From Atopsyche davidsoni (Eukaryota > Arthropoda > Insecta > Trichoptera > Hydrobiosidae): a stretch of DNA of 64,000 nt. Shown in pieces: positions 32,901-45,892 of the stretch. A program made the position numbers and the translations under genes. The stretch covers positions 13,640,001 through 13,704,000 of the forward strand of contig JAILWY010000012.1 of assembly GCA_022113835.1 (NCBI GenBank), read 5' to 3'. Below the pieces are notes generated by a model that was given only the letters and a program-made list of their open reading frames with translations, made no database searches and had not been told where the DNA came from. Each line of letters begins with the position of its first letter. Within the stretch, counting starts at the first letter, position 1.

Positions 32901-35860
32901 CTAAAAGTATAATATTATTATATGTTTATTGTGAAGCTTATGCAATCGATTATATTTTTTGTAATGTGTCTTCAATACTTAAAGTCTTTAATATCATGTC
33001 ACTGCTAAACTTAATGACGTTCTTCGCCTTTTATGATATTCTACGAATTTCAGAAATCAAACAAAGTAACATTTCCGGGTTATCTAATCCGATGTTTAAT
33101 TGTTGGCTTATTTGTAGCTTAGTAAAATAAAGTACCCAAACTTGGCCGACTTCTCTATAATTGTCACCAAAAGACTTAGAAATACATTTGAAAATACACT
33201 AATAAAAATGAAGGATACAGGTTCTAGAAGTAAAATTTTATGATGAAACCTATTTTTCAATTTTCTAAAGAAGCTAAACATGATGAAATAAGAAATCTTA
33301 GAAATCCACCAATTATGGTATGTATTTTCTTCAGAGTTTTGCAGAAACACATTTTAAGCAAAAAGTTAATATTGTAGATAATGTTCTCTTCAAAAGAACT
33401 CCTTATAAAATGTTTTTTCATGTCGTACTTAGTAAATAATAGTACTTCTTAAAAGATCCAGTTAATAATCTTACTTTTACTTACTTAGAATATAATTTAG
33501 GACTCGAGAATCTGTGACCTTTTATATATTGATAATTTTTCGACAAAAATAAACATTCTAGTACTTGAAGACACTCTGTATAAATGAACGGATATCCATT
33601 TAATTATAAACATTTAAGAAATAGCTTACTCAGTAATACATTGTACACATTTCGGGTATATTATTAGATCTGTTTTTATTGTTTAATACCAGAAGACCAA
33701 CTAACTGTAATATGACATGCTGAAGGCCAAAATAAGATAACAGAATAAAAATAATTCATTGAGAACTAAAAAAATCTGGATGTCGATTTATTGCTCACAT
33801 ATTTTCGAGATCAAAATAAAAAAATCTAACCCCTGCCGTGTACTCCCAGATCATCGAGTGGCGATTCTTCACTTGTGATCGGAAATGCGGGTAAAGTATC
33901 GCCTTACTCAACAACAAATGGACATGTCATGCAAAGCGGAGCTGACACATACAAGCTCAAAACCTACTTTAACAAACACTCAAATTTATTATTTGATACA
34001 AAGATATACGGTATGCAATTTTGTTTGTAAGTTTTCATGGTCGTCTCGGAGGTATATCAATATCAAGGGTGAGTTTGGAGGGGTGTGACGCATGCTGCGC
34101 CCACCCCATGCCGTGTTATTGGCGAGGATTTGTCAAGTCTGAGCGTGAGAGCGCGCTGATTACCGACAGGCCCGATAACAACGCTTCCTGGATCGCACAA
34201 AGGAATGCATTATGGGATATTTCTTTGCCGCTTTGTCGCCGGCAAGTCGAGTGTGTTACGACCCCAAACCAGCCCATCTCTGGAGTAGTAACATTAGAGA
34301 GGCCCTTTGTCTTTATATGCTTTTATGCGCTCTCCGATTTTGCTACTTTTCGAATTTTTGGTCATTTCAACAGCGAAAACTTGATATATATAAATAGATA
34401 TTCGTTGCAGTATTTTGTGGTAAAAAAACATTTAAGCTACTAACAGGTGATGCCTTTACATGTTTAAGGCTCATAAAAGACTGTTTTTCTCATTATGGCA
34501 CCTCGCATTGAAATAACTCGAATACTAAGGTGTTTTTCAGATATTCGCCTTTCCTTTCTTTTAAATCACCAAGCTCATTTTTAAGATATTTTATTTAGTA
34601 GTTTTATTTCAGAACACACATTGACTTATGCTGTTAACGTGTTTGTAAAATAAAATCAAATTTTTATTTATGAAAAGTTAATAGTAAATACTGCTTTTTC
34701 TCGACGCTGAAACATATTTTTGTTTTTATTTAAAATTCATATGATGAAATACTACGAAATCATAAAATCTTAATATTTTTTTATATATTTCTAATATATG
34801 ATATATTTTTTTTTTTTTTACGAAATTACTTCAAAATAAATTACTTTTTCCTGTTAAATATACAACACGTTATAAAATAAACATATCCCAGCAAGGGTTT
34901 ATACGGTACTAAGTGAGCACATATCCGTTTTTATGAATAGGCGGCTAGAACTTCACGCGTTTTTCGTCCAAAATTTCCTTCACGCTCTCCCACGTGTCCT
35001 TGTAACGATTTTCGACTGTTTATTTTCCTCACAGAAGGAGGGGGTGGATGGGAAAGGGAGCTGCGGTAGCGAGGGGGGGAGGCGTAACAAAATCGAGATA
35101 ATTTTTTATACACTTCTGCGCTAATAGGGGCGGGGACTCTCCTTGTTAAGCCTTTTTTTAATCTGCCATGTTTTGCTAATTTAAGTGTATCCCTTGCTTC
35201 TTTATTGTACCCCTAACAACTTTTAAGCGAAACTTTGCAAGTTATTTATAAAAAATGTAAACTAGTGAACACTACACATCATCCGTACTTATCGCCTATG
35301 TATAATATAATAAGTTTATTGTGGCGAGAGCTACGGGCAGCTTTAGTAATGGAGATGTGATTTTGAGCCTCATCTGAATCGGGTATTTCTTCAGTGATGT
35401 TTAAATCGATTAACAATAAAATATATTTTAATGTCTTATTAGATTGTAATGGCAAACGACTCGATTCCCAACCTGGCAGGTGAATTGCAACCCGATGTAA
35501 TGAGGTTCGCGCTTGTTTCAGTATGATCAATGATGATAAGTATCAACTTATTTGTTAAAAATTACTCTCGTACTTTTTATAGAATATTTAATCTAATATC
35601 TGATTACGCGTCAAAACTTGATACCAATATGCCAGAAATGTGTTCATATGTCACACGTTACATATAGCATATTATACCTCGTTTCTTGTCTTTACGTACG
35701 TTTTTTGCCATGTCCATGCTAGAATATGAAAGGTAGTCGATCGCCTAATTACCTTTTGATATTTTTGTATTTGTTGACCGACGATCAATCTTTCCAATAC
35801 TGTCATCTTTTACAGGAGTGTTATATAGAATGATATTCCACCGGGAATTCTCACTAGTTT
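30000..35860. other. AT-rich sequence with GC-balanced islands, possibly intronic
   Basis: Islands at 31100-31330, 32200-32420 and 34050-34290 have near-balanced composition and several overlapping open frames. None has a recognisable domain. They look more like conserved regulatory blocks or relics than genes. Confidence 0.35.
32385..32421. repeat. Perfect 13-bp inverted repeat (hairpin)
   Basis: GCTTAAAGCTCAC at 32385-32397 and its exact complement at 32409-32421 are separated by 11 bases. There is no T-run after it and no gene beside it, so no role can be assigned. Confidence 0.8.
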
Positions 35861-35866
35861 TTTCAG

Positions 35867-35889
35867 AGACGACCGCCTCGGGGGCCTTT
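35867..35889 (+). CDS. Candidate 23-nt microexon of the unidentified gene
   Basis: A strong acceptor (pyrimidine tract, then TTTTTTCAG) precedes 23 bases at about 74% GC, followed by GTAAAC. Entering in phase 0 it reads RRPPRGP and leaves in phase 2, exactly what links the exon at 21,227 to the exon at 50,998. The call depends on that linkage; alone, 23 bases prove nothing. Introns of about 14.6 kb and 15.1 kb would flank it. Confidence 0.35.
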
Positions 35890-37359
35890 GTAAACTTTAT
35901 CATCAAATATCAATTTATTGAAGACCTTAGTAGGAAAATTACTTTTTATTATTTTCAAGACTTTTTCCTTTGAAATGTTTTATCTCAACTTTCAAAGAAA
36001 AATTTCAACAGCCAAATTTATTAATATGAAGCCATTTTCTTTTATCATTTTATTTTTGTTTAATTAAATTGGGATAGATGAACGTTTTCTATGAATCCTT
36101 TTGATAATTGGTTATTTTTTTTGTCACGTTCAAATTAAAAAAATATATCCAATAAGAAAATAAATAAATTTTTAATATAACATAATTTTTTTTCCATGTC
36201 ATACTCAATATTTTAATTAAAAATTAAATACAATAATTGAGAAAAATCGGTATTTAAATATTTTTTTCTAGATATATAGATTGTCTTTAAACTAAACTGG
36301 CTTTATAAAGGCAAATAGAAAAATAACCAAACGTTCGATGGAACATCTGGTTAGGACTCTAGTGTTTTCATATTCCTCCATAAAGAAGAGCCTTGGAACA
36401 TCAGGACTGATGATAAAAAGTGCCAAAAGATAAAAAGGATCTATTGAACCGTAATAAGGAGAAACCAATCGGTCATAAAGATGCCCAGATCAGCGACGGA
36501 CCTTCCAGTGCCAGTCTGCAGAGGATTCTTATCTTTTTAGCTAAATGATTGAATTCGAGAGTCAAGGTTGAGAATAGTCGGTCGATCGTTTATTCGCTAG
36601 TGAAAACATCCTAATAACTACTTTCACAGAAGTCAACTGTGCCGAATAAATATAGCGGAAGAAGATGCGTAAAGAGAATTAATGATTTTCAGAAACTCAG
36701 TAGATTTCAACAAATGTTTCCTCTTAAAAAGGACAACCCTTGTCCAGCAAGCTTTTAGCTTTATCTATATGTATATTTTAGAGTATTTTAGGTGAAGCAT
36801 CCAATTTAATTAAGAAATTTCTGGTGTTCGAATAAGTTGTATTATTAAAGGATTGATAAATAATTTGATTAAATTATAATTTCTGAAACCAATATTTCAA
36901 AACCACTACTAAAATACTGAATCTATTATTTGATTTTAACTTTATTTTAAATCGATTTATTCAATAACATCTTTACCTATACATTTTCCAGTACTATTTT
37001 TGTATGTATTTCATTGTGAGAGTCATCATCTCTACATAATATTTATTTTTAATGATGATATTCTTAAATGAACGTAGCATTCAAAAATCATATGGTAATG
37101 ATAATTTTCATATATTATTTAGTTAAAATTCATCATTGATATATTTTTATTTTATAATTGACAAATTAAATATTCTCACAAATAAAAAAAACACATATTG
37201 TTTATAAATTGTAATATACATGTATAAAATGTACTTACACATTTTTATGTCTAGTATTGCTTGATTGCAATCGTAATTATCAATTTACATAAATCGAACT
37301 ACAATAGGATCACTAACAACAAGCATGCACACAAAACTTTATTTTCCAAAATATATATA
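35890..37359. other. AT-rich non-coding sequence
   Basis: No feature supported other than the flanking microexon candidate and the Tigger-like element that begins at 37360. Confidence 0.4.
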
Positions 37360-37945
37360 CACCCATACCTCGCTTTACGGCCTAGATACGTTCCACGAAA
37401 CTTGGCCGCAAAGCGAAAAGCCGTATAAGGAATCAATTATTCAAATACAAATTCAATGGGATCGGTTCCAAATTTGTTAAATATGTATCACTTTTTACAC
37501 ATTCTGGCCATATTTTTTTCCAAACATGGTTCATTGTTGTTCATTTTAATTCCTTCCATGATTCACTGATACTGTCAACAGCATCCTTGATGTTATAGTT
37601 CTTCCAAAATGTGTAAATTGAAGCTTTACCATCGGTTTCCCTTATAAATACCAAAAATGTCCCTAATTATTTCCAATTTTTCCAGTTAATGTGTAACAAT
37701 CAGTAATATATCAGTAATAATCTCTACGAGCACACACTGAATAACGCTCGTAAACAAGAGGAAATAGAAAAGAGTGTGCATCGATATTGCGATTGCGTAA
37801 GATTGGCAACATGACATCGAAAAAATGTTTTTTCGGCTGTTATAGCGAAACATTTTAGGCCGTACATCGAAAACGTGCCTTAATTGAAAAGGGCCGTTAT
37901 AGCGAAAGGCCGTATAAAGAGCGGCCGTATAGCGAGGTATGGGTG
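37360..37945 (-). mobile_element. Tigger/pogo-like DNA transposon, 586 bp, deleted
   Basis: Terminal inverted repeats of 23 bp with one mismatch start CACCCATACCTCGCT at 37360-37382 and mirror at 37923-37945. They are flanked by TA on both sides (37358-37359 and 37946-37947), the target duplication of the Tc1/mariner/pogo group. The ends also carry several GGCCGTATA-type subterminal repeats. A transposase relic on the minus strand identifies the pogo/Tigger branch. The copy lacks most of the coding region. Confidence 0.9.
37437..37660 (-). pseudogene. Tigger-type transposase C-terminal relic
   Basis: The minus strand reads TDGKASIYTFWKNYNIKDAV and then SISESWKELK. After a TGA stop (37543-37541) it reads TTMNHVWKKIWPECVKSD in the same frame. 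The FWK-x-Y-x-I-x-DA and the VWKKLWPEC-type motif are hallmarks of Tigger/jerky DDE transposases downstream of the catalytic core. The in-frame stop and the missing core show that it is inactive. Confidence 0.8.
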
Positions 37946-40900
37946 TATTTGGTTTTCTTATTAGCACTCACATATCCGTCCTCAATTCAGACTTCTCGAA
38001 AATAGTATTGGCTTTATGTTAATGGTGGAATTTTCAACCAAAAGGTAACTTTATAAGCGGCAAGCCATTCTCCTGCCCCCGCGGGGTGGGCGCCCCTGCG
38101 GCTGGCTGGCTGCCCGGGCCCGGAGGGGGTTGCAGGGCGGGGGCCGCGGCCCGACCGGGGCCCTAAAAAAGACGTTACGAAAAAGGACGACGGAGTTACA
38201 TTCAAAAGTCAATGTTTGGCGTTTTTGGATAGGAATTTGAATAAAAATGAAAACCCCATTACTGTTTTTTTTTTTTTTTTTGGATAGTATGTTTTATATC
38301 TTTTATGTTTCGTCTTTCTAAGAAGGTTTCGTGTGGATTGTGGGCTTGATAAAAATTATATTTTTCGTGGTTTTATCATTCAGAGTATAAAATGTTTATA
38401 ATTACGGCAGTGTATTTTGTGAACGATTCAGTTTATATCTGCCATTTAATACAACCATTATCATTTACGAAATATTGATAGAAATAAATATAATCAGCAC
38501 ACCAAAAAAATTGTAAAAAATCAAAGATCCTGAAAAATGAAAAATTGAAATTTGGTTATACGTAGTTGTTTTATATTTGGATACCATGCGTTCAAAATAA
38601 TGTGTATATTAGTCGAGTTATTTAAAAATTCAAAACAACACACAATTTGGCCTCGACTCAACTATTGCGTCAAAATCGTCTCCATCGTTTTTGCCAAAAC
38701 ATTTAATCACTCTTTTTATTTAGTACTTTAAGTCACATTCAGGATATTGTATTTTTTTTACATTTTTTGTGGGTTTTTAGTTTTTTTTAGAAATATTCAG
38801 CCGTCAAGTCCTGTTTCTATGAATCTAAATTATTATACTCACGAAGTGATTTAAAGGTGTTGTTATTACTTTAAAAAGATAATCTTTGACATTTCAACCA
38901 ACAATAGAGATATTGAAATATTTTAACAAAGAGTCGTGAATTAATATGAATGGAGTGTACGTACTGGCTATACGGTCAGCCTGCTCTTTGTGCTGAGAAA
39001 CAAACGTGTGTTTGTTTCCACAATGGAATATTAATTTATTAGTCTGTTGTACAAATGATATCAGAAAAATTGTAAAATACACACAAAACAGCTCGAATTG
39101 CTCAAACAGTTTTATTGTGTTCAATAAAACAATGCGATAAATCTCAGTTTATATATATACCATATATATTCGACGACAAATGAACGCAATACTTTACTTA
39201 AAAAAATATATTAAATGCCACAATCCACGCATAGAAAAACAAAATTGAAATACTTAGCGTATGTGTATCATTTTTATGCTTAAAACTTCATTCTATTTTA
39301 TCTCTACACTTAGCTTCTATTAATAAGTGCAGCTATTTAGCAAGACGCCCTTCAACTTATTATCAGTCATAATTCTTAAATATCTGCGTCATTCGGTCTA
39401 CGAACTCTCTCACTCTCATTTGATGTCTTTAATCTTATACAAGCCTCAGAGCCATAAACTCCGCGTCCATTACGCAGCGCAGCGCAGCTCGCGAATCACT
39501 TTAATCTTAGCACAACTCTACTGCCTTCTGTGCTATCCAGGCATATTAATTATTATTCACAACACTTGGAAAACGTGACGAGTTCTAGATTGTGAGCCAA
39601 TGTGCATGGAGAAGAGCCTGCCATGTGCTCTCTTGAATCAAATATTCGCTTAAGAAGCATAGCGAGTTCAACGTAGTCTTTATATATATGAACTCATGTC
39701 TTTCTCTCAATAGATATAACTCCAAAGTGTACCTTGTATTAAATCGATACGTGCATCTTTTTTTATATAGACACAGTCTATAACAGTCACAATAATAATT
39801 TTCTTTGTGTAAAACATCATCACAGTTGTATTTTTTTACTGATGCGGTTGATGAATTCGTGAAGTACAGTTTGTTATTGTATCCATTATTATAATTACTT
39901 TGACATTCTATTGATATTCAACACATATTGCAGATACTCTTCTTCAACACTTATAAAATGTTAAGTAGTATGTTAAGTTCGTTCAAAGTAGTCCGAACAT
40001 TTCTCAATGATTTATCATAAATCATTTCGACCACCAAAACGTCCACCAATCCACCAAGGAAAAAATAAATTATCTTAACAGCATCTTCTCCGTTTTGCTT
40101 CAGCGTCATTCATGCAGCTTGTCGCCTGGTCTCCAATAGACCCGCAACCAGTATTAGCCGCACAGTCGAGCAATATTTTGGGAATGCGGATATCAGAGAT
40201 ACAATCACAGCAGTATATTCAACGAAGCTATTAATTTACGATTGTGCCCACGGATCAAAAACACGTTTGCTACCCAAAAAATAAAGTGGACTCCACAATA
40301 TCACCGGAATGCATATTGAATATTTTCTTGGCGTATCCAATGCCCTCAGGATCAGAAAACGTTCAATTATAAAATATGCAAAAAATATTTAAGAACAGTT
40401 ATACATCATATGTAACTCATTCAAAAACAATAAAATAAAGACTTTTAGATGAAAATTTTATAAAAAGTATAATATAATTAATATACTTTTTTAATTCAGT
40501 TATATAAGAAAATATTAACGACTGTCGTTGAATATTTTTCAAATAACCTTATATTTGATTTTTATGTGAACGTTTTTTTGTCTTTTTAAAATTCTATTTC
40601 TCGCTCAAATCTTTGTGATTATAAATTTAAGTAATCTTCAATTTGATCTAAATTAGCTTTGTTTTTATAATTATTTGTTGCTGTGATTATCTAAACAGGC
40701 GTGGATAAGCTCGGAATTGTTCAAATTTAATTTATTTTTAAAGGTTCGTCATACCTTCGTCACCCGAACTCTTTCGAGCCAATTACGCTAAATTGGCCTG
40801 ACTTAAAATTCGCCAGCCCTGACTTATCTATTTAAGGCTTTGGGAATGCTTAAAGTCTGTAATAAAGCTGACTGGAACATTTCTCCGCCATTATGTGCCA

Positions 40901-43900
40901 TTTATACAGCTTTCCATTTCGGTATTAGACTGAGAGATAAAAATACCAGTTGTTTCATCTTGCTTGGAAATGTGTTTGAATAGAGTTGCTCGGATTATTC
41001 GTTTATATTACATTTTCACTATAAAGAAATTTAAAACGTTAAAGTGTAGCGTGCAGTCACGTGACTTCACATGAGTATATTTATTGTCAAAAATACTAAT
41101 AGAGTGAAATTTATACTTTATATTAAATTTACGTGAGTGCATGTGCTACGAAAATTACTTAATTTTTTTTACAGCAAACGTCGGCAAAACGTTTAGTATG
41201 AATGTCAAATTACATTTTATTGAAGTTTCTAGAAGAAAAATAAAACTTGGAGATGTAACTTTACAACAGGGTTTATGGTATTATTTTAATCAAATATTTT
41301 GGCAGGCAATGAAATCTAACGTAGCCATATTTTGTTACATAAAAACTTATAATATACCGTACTGCTTACGTTTAATCTTCTCATATATTATTTTAAGGAG
41401 CTCCGTTATTTTTTTAAGCATTTAATCGTTTCAATGTATGAATATTTTAAACATTTGTATTAAAGTTTTTATGATATATTTATAGCGATTATATAATTTA
41501 TAAAAATTGCATCAGTGAATCATCATTAATTTTAAGTGTTTTATGCATGTGTGTGCCTTTAGAAAGTTTTTTTTATAATGTAAAATAGCTTTTATAGAAT
41601 CACATAATGATTGCAATTTTTAAATATGTTTTAATTATACAGTAGGTAATATCTTAAATCTAACAATTATTGTTTGAATTTAGTCTCAGTAGCGTTATTT
41701 TGTTTTTTTTTTTTTTTGTTATTACAGACATGCATTAAATAAGTGTGAAAATTAGATGATATATTTTACTGTATTTTATTGATGAAATAACCTTATAAAT
41801 TTTTTTTATAAAATTATTTAATCAACTTATTATTCATGTATAGTTTTATGTATGTAATAAAATTGTTTTGGGTCAAATACCAATTTTGAAAGTATGCCAA
41901 CACGTACTTTGGATCGATCATGTCAAAAATATATTACTTTTGAATAAAAAAAATTCAATAACCGGACAGTGAAAAAAAACATAGTATTATATTATAAACT
42001 AAATACTCGCAAGAAGTGACGCAAATGCCTGTTTTCAATTCTCAGTACATTTCCTTGTTGTACCGACGCAAAGAACAAAAGATTAGGTTTAGGTCATTGT
42101 TTTATAATAAAACACACGCTGATGTAAAAACTGGTGAAATAATTTATTTAACAGGAAAATTTAAAAAACAAACTTATTAATTTCTAGATAAATTATAATT
42201 AATGAACTAAAAAACACGAAAGTAATATTGGCGTGATGAAAGTATATGTGATTGCGACAAAGTGGCCGTTTTGTATTGTATGTAAGTATTTATATAATTT
42301 AAAAAAGAGATATTTAGCTTTACTCGCATAGAAATATAAAAAAGCTCGCTTAAGTTAATGTTGATGGTAGCCCAATAACAAATTCACAACAATAGATGTT
42401 CATCGAAAAATGTTAACATCAGCCATCGCTAAGCGCGTGTAACTATTACTAATAAATATAACAATATTAGAAGTTAATACCATGCCATAAGTTACCTTTT
42501 ATTTCAGTATGTGATTAGGGTTTTTTTATCACACATTACGTATAATATGCCACCGATGTTCTATGCGTACAGTTTGATGTTATTACTCAATTGAAAGACA
42601 GAGTTTGTTGTAAGTTTTGAGTTTAAAAAAACGCATATTATTCCAGCCGCTGTTATATAAATATATTGTTTATAATACATTATGGTATTATTTTTGTATA
42701 AGGCAGACAAGGAAATGAAATCTTTTTCAAAAAGTGAAAGATAAACTTGTGATATATTGTTATATATGGCATATCCCCATAAAAAGGGCGATAATGTCTT
42801 CGTTACTTATCTTCCACCAGACCATGCACTCTGCAGAATTTGATATTACACCATTAATCACGCGAGGAATTTCAACCGTAAAAATCTAACATTTAGTTGA
42901 GATTCCCCAGTCCAATGAACTAGACAGTAACATTTCCAAAAAATTCTAAATATTTTCCTGAAAAAGACCACCAGAAATATCGCTGTACCCATCACAATGG
43001 AAAATTCCGAAATGATTTATTATATTTTGGTAAGAATTACGCTATTCACCTTTCTGAAATGAAGAAAAAAAGCTAATTTTTGTGTATTTATACTTCGAGC
43101 GTTTTTAAAAGAAAGCAAAGTTTTAAAATAACCTTCTATTGTTTTCTTTTCCGTGCTGTCAACGAAACAAAACATTGCTATAATTTAAAACGAGTTTCAT
43201 TATCTAATTGAGTTTGTCTCTCGGAAATCCTCAATCGGTAAGTTTGCACTTATTAATTTAATTAATTATATAAATGCCCAAAGCCTCCTTAGGTTTTCAG
43301 CTGAACTGTCCATTTACGTACAAATATTCATTTAAAAAAAACCATATAGACATTTGACTGCCCATGATTAATTTACCACAAAAGTCTTGTAAAAATCATG
43401 TCGGTACTAGTTAAAATATAGATACTGTTGATTTAACCTTTTCAATCCGATATAAATGTTGCTGGTGTAGGCGTTTTCCAGAAAATTGATCTTTCACAAG
43501 AAGTGTAGAATTCCCAGCCACCCTGATGGCTGGAGAGGCGTTGATCCTCATTAAATTGAAAGCCCCGTCTGCGCTTTCTCTTCTTTGGTTCACAACCTCC
43601 CCTTTTTATATGGTTTTTCCATAACTGTAGCAATCGGCAGTTTCATGTGATTGAATTTTAGATAAGAGCTGCTTAGCTTGAGATATTAGGAGCGCTTAAA
43701 TCAATAAAAATAATTCAATATTCGTTTCATACTCAAAACGGGCGTTTAAATATTAAATAAATTTTTCACATAACTATATTTAATCTAATGTTTGTTTTTT
43801 TTATTATATTTAACATTAAAAGAGTAATCAATTGATTGAGTAATTATAAAGTGATTTATTTATTCATTTGAATAATCATCAATAACATTTTACAGGCTAT

Positions 43901-44912
43901 CAATTATTAGTAAGTAAGTACATAAAAAATAACCAAACACTGAAATTATTACTTTTTTTGTATAAAAATATAATATAAAGTGATTTTTTAACTATACAAA
44001 TGAATAAGAAATACATTTTTTTAATATTTATATTCTTATAAGTAGGTTTTTGGTGGCACGGCATACTTTTCTCTACTTTGGGGTAGGCATTTACTTACAA
44101 CGTCGGCGGCCACGTCTGGTCATATACCCCGAGCTCTTTCCACCACCCTTCATTAATTCAGTCTTTAGCCCTTATATTGAAAACTAATGCATTATTTATA
44201 TCACAGGGTTGGCATATCAGGCTCACTGCGTTCAACTCGTGCATAAATTAGTTATTTTTAGCTAAAACTTGTTAGGGTAGGATGTGAATGCTAGATTACG
44301 GTTAATATATCCATTAACCTGTTGCCGTTTGTTACTTATAAAAGTGGTCGCTTACATGTACTGGTAGAGTAAATTTATTTTCGTCGTGAAAAGGCTAAGC
44401 ATATTTAATTTAGAAACCTTATTCTGATTCTTATCCACGTATTATGTTTTTTATCATACAACATTGCCGAGTATTTCTCGCACAGTAATAAGTGACACGA
44501 AAAATGAATTTCTAATCCATTAAGCAACACTGCTCACAAAGTGAACTGTTCACATAGCTCTCGGTGCATTTACACCGGACACGCGATTTCCAATGAAACT
44601 GCAGAGCTGCCATAAAACAAACACTCGCTCTCGCTGAACACGCGGCCCGGAATTCACTACGAGCCATCGCAGCCAACTACTTATACACACCCGCCCGGCA
44701 GCGCACAGCCTTTGAGCATCGAGTAATCGGAAGTGAGAGACTGAATTTCTTTCAATCCCTCTCTTTTAATCTGCAATGAACTTTAATATATTATCACGGT
44801 TTCAATATTTATAACATCCCATTCGCCGCAAGGGAGTACCTCGGGTTCACCTGGCGTGTTTAAGTAAATCTACGCCTCTAGGTAGGCAATCTTCTCTATC
44901 TCCCGAAGAGCC

Positions 44913-44933
44913 CCGCGGTAGCACGTACCGCGG
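44913..44933. repeat. Short GC-rich hairpin
   Basis: CCGCGGTA at 44913-44920 and TACCGCGG at 44926-44933 form a perfect 8-bp stem around 5 bases, unusual in this AT-rich stretch. No terminator-like or tRNA-like context. Confidence 0.7.
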
Positions 44934-45781
44934 AGAAACTGTGAAAACATATTTTTTGTAGAGCTGTTTCCGTTTTATGCGCTGATAGATACATGTCAGG
45001 AGTGCTCCGTGCCGTTTCTGCTTGAGTACTTCGACTTTGTCACGGTGGATTCTCAGAGGCGACGTAAATGAGAACATCGAGGGATGGCCATGCCATTATA
45101 TCTTAGAATGCAAGGAACAGCACTTGTAATATATTCTAAACTCTATTTTTTATAAACCATAATACGAGATTTTTAAATATATTTATATGTTGGTTAGTTT
45201 GATGTCTTACTTGAAAGATTGTAGACTATTGGTCGAAATGTATCCAGTTCGATCATCGCCCTTACAGGTGAATCCCAAAATGATATTTCTGATAATTAAG
45301 CTCACGCCTGTTTTAGTTTGCTTTATGTTAATATTGCATGCGTCTATACAAATTATTAAAAAAATTGTAATATTAAAAATAAATATATATATAATAATTC
45401 TATTATTAAGGGTGTCAGTAACCATTCAAGCTGGAAGTGGTATCAACCCTTAGTTTATTATGCAAATGACAGGTGAAAACTCGTTGATGAACACGGATAA
45501 ATTCGGAGCTCACCTGTCAATAAGCATTAAAGCTGACGAACAAGCGGAAATTGGGAGATCCAACACGTGATGTTCAGTGAACATGACGTCTGTCATTCCA
45601 TCGCAAATCATTTTCAAATGCGCACAATTTTATTAAATTCATTACATACAGCTAAAATTATATCGCATGCTTAATACACACGAGTGCGATAAAATAAACA
45701 TGCACAAGCAGTATCAAACGTTGAAAGCCTGCCTGAATAGACGTGTAACGCTGGTGTTGTTGACTGCTAATGGCACGCTCA

Positions 45782-45892
45782 TTAGCAGTCTGAAGGCCCC
45801 TCCGGCGTCCCCGCCCAGCGATATCGATACTCGATGTCGTCGATGGTCTCCATGGACGCATCCTTGCGAGTGTGTCCAGACACATCAGACAT
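45782..45892 (-). CDS. Small open frame with coding-like codon use, 36 residues
   Basis: ATG in good context (GACGCCATGT) opens MSDVSGHTRKDASMETIDD and runs to TAA after 36 codons. Codons of the first 21 residues favour G or C at the third position, unlike the AT-rich background. A possible donor (GTATCG) at 45830 would make the first 62 bases a first exon with phase 2. The sequence is acidic and polar and I do not recognise it. It could be a short peptide, the first exon of a minus-strand gene, or chance within a GC-rich island. Confidence 0.25.
   Translation of the reverse strand: MSDVSGHTRKDASMETIDDIEYRYRWAGTPEGPSDC

Noticed and set aside
34021..34443. 140-codon open frame on plus
   Set aside because: No domain, start by a weak codon, and other frames across the GC-rich part are open as well; treated as an island of balanced composition.
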